From Euryarchaeota archaeon UBA24 (lineage in GTDB: Archaea > Halobacteriota > Halobacteria > Halobacteriales > Hikarchaeaceae), in assembly GCA_002503845.1 (NCBI GenBank), contig DASO01000001.1:1-64000 (forward strand): a stretch of DNA of 64,000 nt. Reading direction: 5' to 3'. Shown one piece after another: positions 9,721 to 17,461 of the stretch. Every line of letters begins with the position of its first letter. Position 1 is the first letter of the stretch. The notes under the pieces are model-generated. The model saw nothing but the letters and a program-made list of their open reading frames with translations. It was not told the DNA's origin and did not search any database. The translations under genes were made by a program, and so were the position numbers.

Positions 9721-10392
9721 TTATTTGGGGAAAATGGGAGTTCCAATCTGATAAGAGGACGTGGGTTTTCCAGGGAAGTTGACGTATCGGTCTAATTTAT
9801 CATAAGCATCCTCCAATACATTTGAACCATGGAAAAGGAGTGCTGAATTGAAATTATATTGTAGTATTTTCTCCAAAGTTTCTTCTGCTTGGTTTAAATT
9901 TACAGTATGGACAGCGGGTGGGAGGTGGAATTGGCCAGCTGGAAGCCCCCGTTGATCGGCTCCAGAGATTGCATCTCCGGGTATGAGGATTTTGGCTTTT
10001 TCATCTATTAAACCATAATTATCATTTTTATGACCGGGGAGATATATCGTCTGGAACCTACCAATCTGTTCCCCTTCTTGGTACCGGTAGTCGGGGGTGT
10101 GTTCGGAGGGGAAATCGGACTCCACAGGGACCCAAGTTTCTACATCATAAGTGTCGACTAACGCGTCGAAAGCGCCTACGTGGTCTCCATCCCCATGGGT
10201 GATGATTAACCTACCAGGTGTTAGGCCAGATTCTTCAATTCCTTTGAGCAATGCCTCGATAGTATCTCTTCGGGCACAATCAACTAAAGTTGGGACATCG
10301 TCATCGAATAGATATGCACGGTATCGGTTGTTTCCTTCAGCGACTAGACAGGTTATGTCATAAACACCTGGAAAAATTTCTTCAACAGACAT
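9721..10392 (-). CDS. MBL-fold metallo-hydrolase
   Basis: A 223-residue metallo-beta-lactamase-fold protein. The metal motif reads H66-G-D68-G-D70-H71 (THGDGDHVGAF), so the second histidine of the usual HxHxDH is aspartate. Later ligands are present: YLPGHKNDNYG (H near 116), ILIPGDAI (D near 134) and LLFHGS (H near 188). These proteins hydrolyse thioesters, lactones or phosphodiesters using one or two metal ions in the cytoplasm; the substrate is unknown. Subfamilies with HGDGDH exist, so I do not regard it as inactive. Confidence 0.82.
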   Translation of the reverse strand: MSVEEIFPGVYDITCLVAEGNNRYRAYLFDDDVPTLVDCARRDTIEALLKGIEESGLTPGRLIITHGDGDHVGAFDALVDTYDVETWVPVESDFPSEHTPDYRYQEGEQIGRFQTIYLPGHKNDNYGLIDEKAKILIPGDAISGADQRGLPAGQFHLPPAVHTVNLNQAEETLEKILQYNFNSALLFHGSNVLEDAYDKLDRYVNFPGKPTSSYQIGTPIFPK

Positions 10393-10490
10393 ACTATAGA
10401 TATTAATGTCGAAGATAATGATAGTTATCCTTTAAATTAAATTTTTAAAAAATGTGTTTGTTTTAAGTTGATCGGGGGAATATTGCAAAT

Positions 10491-10859
10491 ATGGAAAAAT
10501 ATAAAATAGCGTCTATTGAGGAGATGGAGAAGGTAAAATCGAAATTTACTGAGGTTTTTAATTCAGGTTTGACAGAGGTATTGGAATTAAAAACTATGAG
10601 GGGGAAATTTTGGTTTGTCCCACCAGGAGAAGAGATAGTTTTCCACAAACATGGCGTCCAAGAAGAAATATATTATCAGATAAAAGGACCAGGTAAGATA
10701 TTATTTGGAGAGAATAGAGAAGAGGTAGTTGAAGTGCCAGAGGGATCCATAGTTAGTGTCCCTCCAGAAACGTGGAGGCAAGTGATAAACGACACAGAAG
10801 AAGAACATATTTGGCTTATAATAGGTTCGCCCCCAATAGATAAAGATGGAATTCATTGA
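10491..10859 (+). CDS. Small cupin-domain protein
   Basis: A 122-residue single-domain cupin. The first cupin motif is visible as HKHGVQEEIYYQIKGPGKI, with the metal-binding histidines and glutamate, and the second as VPEGSIVSVPPETWRQV, in which a histidine is missing. Such proteins bind small ligands or act as isomerases or dioxygenases; no substrate can be assigned. Its gene stands alone between the metallo-hydrolase and the cysteine synthase-like gene, 53 bases upstream of the latter on the same strand, so the two may be cotranscribed. Confidence 0.75.
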   Translation: MEKYKIASIEEMEKVKSKFTEVFNSGLTEVLELKTMRGKFWFVPPGEEIVFHKHGVQEEIYYQIKGPGKILFGENREEVVEVPEGSIVSVPPETWRQVINDTEEEHIWLIIGSPPIDKDGIH

Positions 10860-10912
10860 TCAAATTTAGTGAGTGTGTAAAATTCTCTAAATTTTTTCTT
10901 TTATAATTAATT

Positions 10913-11839
10913 ATGAATCAAAAAAATCTGTTAAATGTTATTGGGAATACCCCAATAATCAAACTGAATAAAATAGTTCCAGTAGATGCTGCGGAGGTTT
11001 GGGTTAAACTAGAGGGGTTGAATCCAACAGGATCTTATAAAGATCGACTTGCCATGTCAATTTTACAAAATGCACTCGAACGGGGGGATGTCCAAACAGG
11101 GCAGAGGGTAGTGGAATATACCGGAGGGAGTACAGGAACTTCATTAGCATTTGTTTCTGCAATTCTTGGTTTGGAATTTACCGCAGTATTTTCTAATGCT
11201 TTTGCAAAAGCAAAACAACAATCAATGGAAGCTTTTGGAGCGGAGGTAGTTGTGATAAACAGTCCAGGGGGTAAAATTACACCAGAATTAATTCAAAAAA
11301 TGAAAAACAAAGCGTATGAGTTGGCCGAACAGCCAAATACTTTTTATGCGGATCAATTTAATTCTCCAGATATTAAAAACGGATATGAATCACTGGGAGT
11401 GGAAATAGCCAGTCAACTAGAAAATAAAGCAGATGTATTGTGTGCTGCCGTGGGGACAGGTGGTGCATTGATGGGAACATATTCGGGCATGGTTAGTTCG
11501 GGTATGGATCCGAAGTTAATTGCTTTAGAACCATTACAATCTCCTTTGTTAACCACAGGAGAGGGGGGGGCGCATAGGGTAGAGGGTATTGGGCTTGGAT
11601 TTGAACCTCCATTTTTAGATAAAGAAAAAGTAGATGAGATGCGGGCAATAGATGAAGAAGACGCATTTGAGATGTGTAGATTATTAGCTAAAGAAGAAGG
11701 TATCCTGGGAGGAGGTTCTACTGGGTTAAATGTTTGTGCAGCAATTGAAATAGCTAAAGAAATTGGACCGGGTAAAAGGGTTGTAACTTTAAATTGTGAT
11801 AATGGATTGAAATATCTGGGTGGGTATATTTATTCGTGA
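10913..11839 (+). CDS. Cysteine synthase-family PLP enzyme
   Basis: A 308-residue fold-type II PLP enzyme. The PLP lysine is K43 in NPTGSYKDRLA, the substrate loop is TGGSTGTSLAF (70-80), the phosphate-binding loop is GTGGALMG (about 177-184), and GGGSTGLN near the C-terminus holds the residue that contacts the pyridine nitrogen. The family makes cysteine from O-acetyl- or O-phosphoserine and sulfide, or cystathionine from homocysteine. The length fits plain CysK/CysM-like enzymes without a regulatory CBS domain. I cannot choose the acceptor from the sequence. Confidence 0.87.
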   Translation: MNQKNLLNVIGNTPIIKLNKIVPVDAAEVWVKLEGLNPTGSYKDRLAMSILQNALERGDVQTGQRVVEYTGGSTGTSLAFVSAILGLEFTAVFSNAFAKAKQQSMEAFGAEVVVINSPGGKITPELIQKMKNKAYELAEQPNTFYADQFNSPDIKNGYESLGVEIASQLENKADVLCAAVGTGGALMGTYSGMVSSGMDPKLIALEPLQSPLLTTGEGGAHRVEGIGLGFEPPFLDKEKVDEMRAIDEEDAFEMCRLLAKEEGILGGGSTGLNVCAAIEIAKEIGPGKRVVTLNCDNGLKYLGGYIYS

Positions 11840-11859
11840 GGGGTATGGGAATAAAATAA

Positions 11860-12270
11860 TTAGATATACCCAGGGACTTGGATCACATAATGCCCATCTT
11901 CTTGAATTGCAATAATACATTCATCTCGGTTGTATAGCTCCATTAAATTGAGTTCGTACTGGCCCGGTTCAAGAATTTTAATACTTTCAAATTGAGTACT
12001 CAACTCAACTTGGAGTTTTTCTATATATTCAGGGGAGGGGGGAGAAGGAGTAGGAGGTTCGTAATGATAATTTAAATTTAAATTTTGAGGAGAAGAAGGG
12101 GGAGAGTGGTCTGGGGGAGCTTCAATGATTGATGATTTATGGAAAAGTTCGGGGTCGGCCCCAATGGGAATGAATTGAAATTTCTTCCCCCCACAAACAG
12201 TGCAGCCAGCTAGCATTTTTTTGGAGCCATCAGAAAATAATTCCCCACAACTAGTACATTGGTGTGGCAT
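11860..12270 (-). CDS. oapC: OapC-like zinc-ribbon protein
   Basis: 136 residues. The N-terminus is a zinc ribbon with C5-x2-C8 and C23-x2-C26 (CTSCGELF ... CTVCGGKKF). A proline-rich linker (about 48-82) follows, and then a C-terminal beta-rich segment ending in YVIQVPGYI. Haloarchaeal genomes carry such a protein as the last gene of the origin-associated oapABC set beside orc1 and oriC1, and the same order is seen here. The start codon overlaps the oapB stop by one base. Its biochemical role is not established. Confidence 0.8.
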   Translation of the reverse strand: MPHQCTSCGELFSDGSKKMLAGCTVCGGKKFQFIPIGADPELFHKSSIIEAPPDHSPPSSPQNLNLNYHYEPPTPSPPSPEYIEKLQVELSTQFESIKILEPGQYELNLMELYNRDECIIAIQEDGHYVIQVPGYI

Positions 12271-12659
12271 TAGCTTTGAGATATGAAAGTTGTTATCAAC
12301 TTTTCATCTTTATGAAGTGTTTCGATTCGGTTTGCAGGCCCGATGACAGTTAATTTGGAAGGTGTTCTTCTTCCCATTAACTTATTGATAAATGCAGACC
12401 CACTAGGGGTGGTGGGGAGGTGTGTTTCAATCTCAATTCCGGTGAATCCATCAGGATTAATTTCAGACATAGTTACCTCAATAAGTTTGGATTCTTCATC
12501 AGGTGAGAGGCCGGTTTCTAGTATAACAATTTTATCACTCCGAACACCATCTAAAATCATTCTAATTTTTTCCATCGTGGTTAGTTCATCCATTTTTTGG
12601 CTGCTAATTAGATCAATTTGTATTCCAGTTTTTTGTTTTAATTTTTGCATAGTTATCAC
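12270..12659 (-). CDS. oapB: OapB-like protein (DUF2073 family)
   Basis: 129 residues with a compact alpha/beta pattern (GIQIDLISSQKMDELTTMEKIRMIL ... VTMSEINPDGFTGIEIETH). It contains the motif SAFINKLMGRRTPSKLTVIGP, which I associate with the archaeal DUF2073 family. The gene is sandwiched between the GTPase (four-base overlap, ATGA) and the zinc-ribbon gene (one-base overlap), so the three are surely one transcript. The haloarchaeal homologue is called OapB because it lies next to the main replication origin. Its molecular function is unknown. Confidence 0.8.
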   Translation of the reverse strand: MITMQKLKQKTGIQIDLISSQKMDELTTMEKIRMILDGVRSDKIVILETGLSPDEESKLIEVTMSEINPDGFTGIEIETHLPTTPSGSAFINKLMGRRTPSKLTVIGPANRIETLHKDEKLITTFISQS

Positions 12660-13300
12660 CCGAAATAATCTGCTATTTTATCATACACTTCATCCATATT
12701 TTCCCCTTCTAATGCAGATAGTGGTACGGTTTTGTGTTGGGGAAAGGATTGTTCAATTAAAGTTGGATCTGACTTCTTCAGATCAATCTTATTAGCAAAA
12801 ATTAGAACGGGTAGTTTCCTACTTTCTATAATGCCAATCAACATTGTGTTGACTTGAGTGAATGGATCTTGTGTGGAATCTAACACATAAATTACCCCAT
12901 CAATATCTTCACGCAACCAATGCATAGCTTCTGCAACTCCTTCGGTGGCTTCGCGGGAACGGCGTATCGCGTCTTTCTTAGACATTCCAAAATCAAGAAA
13001 TTCACGATAATCAATTTTGGTGGTCACACCGGGAGTGTCTACGATATCGATAGTGACAATTTTACCATTCCGTTCGATTTCTATATTCTCTTTTCTTCGA
13101 GCCCTACGGGTCTCGTGGGGAATTTTACTTTCTGCCCCAACAATATCACCAGTCCAGTCTCGTACTATACGATTTGCGAGTGTTGTTTTTCCTGCGTTTG
13201 GTGGACCATATATCCCAATACGTTTTGGTTTGGACCCAGAAAAAAGTTTATCCGTCGCTCGCGAAATGCTATCTCTAAGTTGTTTTAGTAAACCCATCAT
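12656..13300 (-). CDS. oapA: OapA-like Era-type GTPase
   Basis: A 214-residue small GTPase. G1 is GPPNAGKT (32-39), G3 is DTPG (in VDIVDTPGVT) and G4 is NKID (in ANKIDLKK). A lysine/arginine-rich insert (HETRRARRKENIEIE) lies between G1 and G3. The N-terminal 25 residues are a basic amphipathic helix that could touch membrane or nucleic acid. It is the first gene of the oap operon and reads away from the origin, with orc1 divergent on the other side. This orc1-origin-oap layout is the one known in Haloferax volcanii. The effector of the GTPase is unknown. Confidence 0.88.
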   Translation of the reverse strand: MMGLLKQLRDSISRATDKLFSGSKPKRIGIYGPPNAGKTTLANRIVRDWTGDIVGAESKIPHETRRARRKENIEIERNGKIVTIDIVDTPGVTTKIDYREFLDFGMSKKDAIRRSREATEGVAEAMHWLREDIDGVIYVLDSTQDPFTQVNTMLIGIIESRKLPVLIFANKIDLKKSDPTLIEQSFPQHKTVPLSALEGENMDEVYDKIADYFG

Positions 13301-13388
13301 TTACATTGCCTCACAGATGAAACCAAATTATACTATATTTGGCATCTTCTCATCTATAACATAAATGCTATGTCTAATCACTTAAACT

Positions 13389-13407
13389 TATGTCAGACAT
13401 ATGTCAG
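13389..13407 (+). repeat. Two direct TATGTCAG copies in the origin
   Basis: TATGTCAG occurs at 13389-13396 and again at 13400-13407, just left of the palindrome and the left ORB. The 11-base offset is about one helical turn, which suits cooperative protein binding on one face of the DNA. Confidence 0.5.
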
Positions 13408-13414
13408 CCACATA

Positions 13415-13428
13415 CGTTGTGCACAACG
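13415..13428. repeat. 14-bp perfect palindrome beside left ORB
   Basis: CGTTGTGCACAACG is perfectly self-complementary and directly abuts the C-run end of the left ORB. It could bind a dimeric protein, either part of origin recognition or a repressor controlling oapA or orc1. Confidence 0.6.
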
Positions 13429-13429
13429 G

Positions 13430-13453
13430 TACCCCTTCATTTCCGGTGGAATC
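13430..13453 (-). repeat. Origin recognition box, left copy
   Basis: The minus strand reads GATTCCACCGGAAATGAAGG followed by further G and TACC. It shares the TTCCA...GGAAA core and the GAAGGGG run of archaeal ORBs and points away from the AT-rich core. Confidence 0.85.
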
Positions 13454-13633
13454 AATTTTTTTGAAGTTTTTGTTGAGAATGGGAATAAATATATTTTATT
13501 TCATCTTTTTTTCGTTTGATTTTAAATGTTATTTTCATGTTTTTTTCGGTGAAATTTTTATCTTTTATAGAGATGAATCGTAATAAATATTTTCTTTTTA
13601 AAAATATAGATATAAAAAATAATTTAATAAATA

Positions 13634-13664
13634 ATTCCAGTGGAAACGAAAGGGGGTGGGGGAC
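13634..13664 (+). repeat. Origin recognition box, right copy with long G-run
   Basis: The core CCAGTGGAAACGAAAGGGG is essentially the archaeal ORB consensus, extended by a G-rich tail through 13662. It is inverted relative to the left ORB, so the pair brackets the AT-rich core. Confidence 0.9.
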
Positions 13665-13666
13665 CA

Positions 13667-13680
13667 TTTCTACTGGAATT
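13667..13680 (-). repeat. Half-ORB inverted relative to the right ORB
   Basis: The minus strand reads AATTCCAGTAGAAA, differing at one position from the start of the right ORB (AATTCCAGTGGAAA). The two are arranged head to head around the shared G-rich segment, so Orc1 could occupy both sides. Weaker TTCTATTGGAAA and ACTGGAAA copies follow at 13802-13816 and 13826-13836. Confidence 0.65.
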
Positions 13681-13858
13681 TTCAAAAACCATCTGTTATA
13701 AACAAACAACAAACCAAACGATATCTGTTGATTTTATATAATTTATATATTTTGTATATACATTTTTATTTTTTAATAAATATTTTTAAAAGAAACCTTT
13801 ATTTCTATTGGAAATATATGAAGATATTACTGGAAATTTATAAAAACGAGGCAAAATC

Positions 13859-15292
13859 ATGGACGACACTCCCAAAAACAATACCCAATATATTTCTAAT
13901 CAAAATTCAAACCCCTCTATTACTGGTGGTTTGTTTGAAAATTTACTCAGTGTTGAACCAATTTTTAATAACAAAGAATTGTTAAGGCATTCTTTTACAC
14001 CCGATACTCTACCCCACCGCGATTCCCAAATTCAAACTTTAGCTAGCATCCTTGTAGCAGCACTCCGTGGAGATACTCCTTCAAATATCCTTATTTATGG
14101 GAAAACAGGAACTGGGAAAACAGCAAGTGTTAATTTTGTCACCCGTGAGTTGGAACAAACTTCTACTCATTATGATATCCCTTGTGACGTTAAATTCATC
14201 AACTGTGAAGTTGTTGATACAAAATACCGAATTTTGGCAGAACTAGCTAATACTTTTATTGATAAAAATATAGAATATATACTTAAACAAATCTCCAAAC
14301 TCGAGGTGTCTTTAACTAATTCTCCAAACACATTCCCCACCAACGACCAACAACTACAATTGGAGGAAATCTCCAAACTTAAAGACGATCTTAAGTCCTT
14401 CACAAAAGTACCCATGACCGGATGGCCAACCGACACTGTATATTCCACCTTAGTCAAAGCGGTCGATTACCGAGAGCGCGTCGTTGTTATCATCCTCGAT
14501 GAAATAGATAAACTTGTAGAAAAAAGTGGGGACGATATCCTTTATAATCTTTCCCGAATGAACTCCGATTTAGATCGATCTCGTGTGTCGATCAAAGGAA
14601 TTTCCAACGATCTCACTTTTACAGACTACCTAGACCCCCGTGTTAAATCCTCATTAGGCGAGGAGGAGATAATCTTCCCTCCTTATGATGCACATCAATT
14701 AAATGATATACTCCAAAATCGTGCAACAATCGCATTTAAAGAAGGTGTTTTGGCCCCTGGTGTAATCCGTATGTGCTCCGGATTCGCCGCACGAGAACAT
14801 GGAGATGCACGACGCGCACTGGATTTACTACGTACTGCTGGTGAGCTTGCAGAGCGCTCGGGTGGTAGTGAAGTAACCACCGATTATGTAGAAGCGGCAC
14901 AGGAAAAAATAGAACTCGACCGGGTTATCGAAGTCATTCGAACTTTACCAGATCAATCTAAATTTGTACTTTTTACAATTCTAGTTTTAACCACAAAGGA
15001 TGTTTCTCATATCACCACGGGGGAAGTATATAATTTATATCGCCAACTTTGTAAAAACCAAGAATTAGATGTCCTAACCCATCGGAGGGTCACCGATCTA
15101 ATTTCAGAATTGGATATGTTAGGGATTGTAAATGCAATAGTTGTGAGCAAAGGTAGGTATGGGCGAACCAAACAAATCACTCTATCCGTTCCCCAAGCCC
15201 ATGTTGAAAAAGAATTACTATCCAACCAACGCAACCAACGTCTATTCGCCGGTTTGGAGGATATCTCTATTATTTTCCAAAGTCAATTTTAA
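13859..15292 (+). CDS. orc1: Orc1/Cdc6 origin-recognition initiator
   Basis: A 477-residue initiator ATPase. Walker A is GKTGTGKT (81-88) and Walker B is VVIILDEID (about 208-216); sensor 1 is ISND and sensor 2 is HGDARRALDLL. The C-terminal winged helix (TDLISELDMLGIVNAIVVSKGRYGR) binds ORB DNA. An extended lysine/leucine-rich, coiled-coil-like insert (about 135-190) ends in VPMTGWPTDTVYS and matches my memory of the haloarchaeal origin-linked Orc1 group. It loads MCM at the neighbouring origin. The gene begins at the edge of the ORB array, so Orc1 binding probably also controls its own transcription. The ATG at 13859 is the only plausible start. Confidence 0.96.
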   Translation: MDDTPKNNTQYISNQNSNPSITGGLFENLLSVEPIFNNKELLRHSFTPDTLPHRDSQIQTLASILVAALRGDTPSNILIYGKTGTGKTASVNFVTRELEQTSTHYDIPCDVKFINCEVVDTKYRILAELANTFIDKNIEYILKQISKLEVSLTNSPNTFPTNDQQLQLEEISKLKDDLKSFTKVPMTGWPTDTVYSTLVKAVDYRERVVVIILDEIDKLVEKSGDDILYNLSRMNSDLDRSRVSIKGISNDLTFTDYLDPRVKSSLGEEEIIFPPYDAHQLNDILQNRATIAFKEGVLAPGVIRMCSGFAAREHGDARRALDLLRTAGELAERSGGSEVTTDYVEAAQEKIELDRVIEVIRTLPDQSKFVLFTILVLTTKDVSHITTGEVYNLYRQLCKNQELDVLTHRRVTDLISELDMLGIVNAIVVSKGRYGRTKQITLSVPQAHVEKELLSNQRNQRLFAGLEDISIIFQSQF

Positions 15293-15294
15293 AT

Positions 15295-15879
15295 TTAAAT
15301 AAAATTCCCCACCACCCCGTTAAAAATTAATTTTATATACCCTATCCATGGTATTCGAATTTCAGCAGTCCCCTTTATCCACGAAGATTTAACAGGCCCA
15401 CTAATCCCTTGAGCTTGGTCATACCTTTCATTACCATCTCCTTTTGTAATATAACCATCATGGGGTGCAGGGCAATTAAACATCGCCCCACAATTTTTCC
15501 CCACCACCCAATTTGGGTTCCCCCGTTCATACCAATCTTCCCCCTCTTCTACCCAAAATTCAGCCCTATGTATAACCGCGAGACCCGGGTCTCCATTCGC
15601 ATTAAAAATAATAACATCTCCCTTGTCTCCAAATTTATAATATTCTCCCACCTCTTTTTTTGTTACAATATCTCCTGTTCGTTCACTCCCCATAACAAAA
15701 ACTAAATCCCCCTGATGTAGGTTTGGCTCCATACTCTCACTCTCTATAGCCACCAATGGTGGCCAACCCCCACTAATCCCAAATAAAATCCCCCCTATTA
15801 AAAAAATGAAAAATAAATCTTTTAAAATCAATCTACCAACCCCTCCTTGTTTAAACAAATCTATTATGTTTCTAATCAT
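15295..15879 (-). CDS. sec11: Archaeal-type signal peptidase I (Sec11-like)
   Basis: A 194-residue S26B signal peptidase. One membrane helix spans about 20-42. The catalytic serine is S49 in ESESMEPNL, the Sec11-type histidine is in GLAVIHRA (H near 104), and the aspartate box is TKGDGNERYDQ. A second hydrophobic stretch ends the protein (IPWIGYIKLIF). It removes signal peptides from Sec-exported proteins on the outer face of the membrane. It stands tail-to-tail with orc1 (two bases between stops) and divergent to the PolD small-subunit gene; the orc1-sec11-dp1 cluster is also seen in haloarchaea. Confidence 0.9.
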   Translation of the reverse strand: MIRNIIDLFKQGGVGRLILKDLFFIFLIGGILFGISGGWPPLVAIESESMEPNLHQGDLVFVMGSERTGDIVTKKEVGEYYKFGDKGDVIIFNANGDPGLAVIHRAEFWVEEGEDWYERGNPNWVVGKNCGAMFNCPAPHDGYITKGDGNERYDQAQGISGPVKSSWIKGTAEIRIPWIGYIKLIFNGVVGNFI

Positions 15880-15981
15880 ATACTCAATTCAATTTTCTAC
15901 TCTATTATACTTCTAACTACCTCTACATCAACCTTTCCGGGCCGCTACGTTTTTATCTTCCCCCCCGTTCTTTCCCTCCAC

Positions 15982-17382
15982 GTGCCACCAAACGAACTCT
16001 CTAAAATTGCCCAAAAATTGGTAAAACATGGGTACAACGCCGAACCTGAGGTGGTGCAATTTATCAATACAACCCCCGACCCAACTTCTACAATTAAATT
16101 CTTAATTTCTCACATCCCCAAAGGGATTTTCACCCTCGAAATGTCTCATATATCTGATATTTATGGAAATTCTTCCCCCCCTTCCCCCTCTATCTCTATC
16201 TCAAATGATATGACTGGAAATAGCACCGGCTCTGGGACATATGACGATTTCGTCTCCATTTTTCAAGACAGACTATCTAAACTTTCGTCCATCCTCTCCA
16301 ATAGAATAAATCCATACCCTCTCGATTCTATCAAAAAAAATTCTGGTGAAGTCCGTGTTGTAGGGATGGTTTCCGACATCCAAAAAACAAATTCCAATCA
16401 TGTCATCCTCGAGCTCGAAGATATCACTGGAACATTTTCAATATTAGTACATAATACTAGTGAAATTTTCCATCTAACTGATGAGATACTTTTAGATGAA
16501 GTTATAGGTGTCAAGGGAAAGCTCTCCTCTGATTCTGAAATTTTATTTGCAGAGATGATTTATTTCCCCGATGTCCCTTCAAATTTCCGACCCCCTCATG
16601 CTAATAGACCCGTCCAGGCGGCATTGTTGAGTGATATACATGTTGGGTCTAAACATTTCACATCTGAAATCTGGTCCGATTTTACAAATTGGCTCAAAAC
16701 GCCCGAAGCAGAACTCATCGAATATCTCTTAATAGCGGGAGATTTGGTTGAAGGTGTTGGGGTCTACCCCGGGCAAGACATAGACCTTGCGATTATTAAT
16801 ATATACGAACAATACGAGGCCTTTATTGAATGTTTAAAGGATATCCCTGGTGATATCTCTATTATTATGATTCCTGGAAATCACGACGCGGTTAGATTGG
16901 CAGAGCCACAACCAGCGTTCGATTCCGAAATTAGAAATTTACTTTCTTCTTCCAATACACACCTCACCTCCAATCCCTCCACTGTGGTGGTAGACGGTGT
17001 TCCTATCCTGATGTACCATGGGGTGTCTTTAGATGAAATAATCGCAGAAACACCTTCCGCCCAGGTTAGCTACGAAGCTCCTCAAAATGCTATGATCCAA
17101 CTACTTAAAAAACGCCACTTAGCCCCTCAATTTGGATCAAGAACTAGAATTTCACCCGAGCAGAAAGATTATCTGGTCATTGATCAAATCCCTTCCATTT
17201 TCCATTCAGGCCATGTCCATAAATTTGGGTATGGGAAATACCACAATGTGTTGGCCATTAATTCCGGCTGCTGGCAATCCCAAACCGATTTCCAAAAACG
17301 AGCTAACATCACCCCCGATGTTGGGTATGCTCCCATTTTGGATTTGGATACTTTGAATTTAACCATTCGAAAATTTTCTTAA
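15982..17382 (+). CDS. polB: DNA polymerase D small subunit (DP1)
   Basis: 466 residues from a GTG at 15982. The frame is open upstream to 15847, but that stretch overlaps the divergent signal peptidase gene and has no recognisable protein. Domains in order: an N-terminal helical domain (PPNELSKIAQKLVKHGYN), an OB fold (GEVRVVGMVSDIQKTNSNHVILELED) and a calcineurin-like phosphoesterase domain. All the metal motifs of the latter are intact: SDIHVGS, AGDLVEG, PGNHDAVR, MYHGVS and HSGHVH. It should be an active 3'-5' proofreading exonuclease partnering the large subunit encoded at 32196-35690. Confidence 0.93.
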   Translation: MPPNELSKIAQKLVKHGYNAEPEVVQFINTTPDPTSTIKFLISHIPKGIFTLEMSHISDIYGNSSPPSPSISISNDMTGNSTGSGTYDDFVSIFQDRLSKLSSILSNRINPYPLDSIKKNSGEVRVVGMVSDIQKTNSNHVILELEDITGTFSILVHNTSEIFHLTDEILLDEVIGVKGKLSSDSEILFAEMIYFPDVPSNFRPPHANRPVQAALLSDIHVGSKHFTSEIWSDFTNWLKTPEAELIEYLLIAGDLVEGVGVYPGQDIDLAIINIYEQYEAFIECLKDIPGDISIIMIPGNHDAVRLAEPQPAFDSEIRNLLSSSNTHLTSNPSTVVVDGVPILMYHGVSLDEIIAETPSAQVSYEAPQNAMIQLLKKRHLAPQFGSRTRISPEQKDYLVIDQIPSIFHSGHVHKFGYGKYHNVLAINSGCWQSQTDFQKRANITPDVGYAPILDLDTLNLTIRKFS

Positions 17383-17398
17383 TTTATCTTCATTATTC

Positions 17399-17417
17399 TT
17401 TCCCAATCTTTGGGAAA
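17399..17417. repeat. 8-bp inverted repeat between dp1 and lysC
   Basis: TTTCCCAA and TTGGGAAA form a perfect 8-bp stem around TCT, 16 bases after the dp1 stop and 45 bases before the lysC start. It may be a dp1 terminator hairpin or an operator for aspartate kinase expression. There is no T-run after it. Confidence 0.4.
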
Positions 17418-17461
17418 CACCGAATGATTCAAGTCCCCTCAACTTCCCTGATGGTTATATA

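Larger units (their letters stand above)
13301..13858. other. oriC1: Replication origin (oriC1-type)
   Basis: This 558-base gene-free stretch lies between oapA and orc1. It has an ORB on the minus strand (about 13430-13453), a roughly 180-base extremely AT-rich core (13454-13633) able to serve as duplex-unwinding element, and an ORB with a long G-run on the plus strand (13634-13664). Half-ORB copies lie closer to orc1 (13667-13680, 13802-13816, 13826-13836). A 14-base palindrome and two TATGTCAG copies flank the left ORB. The strand bias of G over C on the plus strand reverses across this region. In haloarchaea, Orc1 binds ORBs whose G-runs face outward from the AT-rich core, exactly this geometry. 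TATA-like boxes for orc1 (13813-13819 or 13837-13846) are embedded in the right end. Confidence 0.92.

Noticed and set aside
9721..10392. MBL protein as inactive because of HGDGDH
   Set aside because: Aspartate at the second position occurs in working subfamilies and the other ligands are present.
13401..13712. Several short ORFs in the origin
   Set aside because: They are composed of AT-rich low-complexity codons, overlap ORBs, and occur on both strands.
13859..15292. Lysine-rich insert in Orc1 as a novelty
   Set aside because: The same insert ending in VPMTGWPTD is, to my knowledge, a normal feature of haloarchaeal origin-linked Orc1.
15847..15981. 45-residue N-terminal extension of DP1
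   Set aside because: It overlaps the divergent signal peptidase gene and looks like random hydrophobic codons; the GTG at 15982 starts where family similarity begins.
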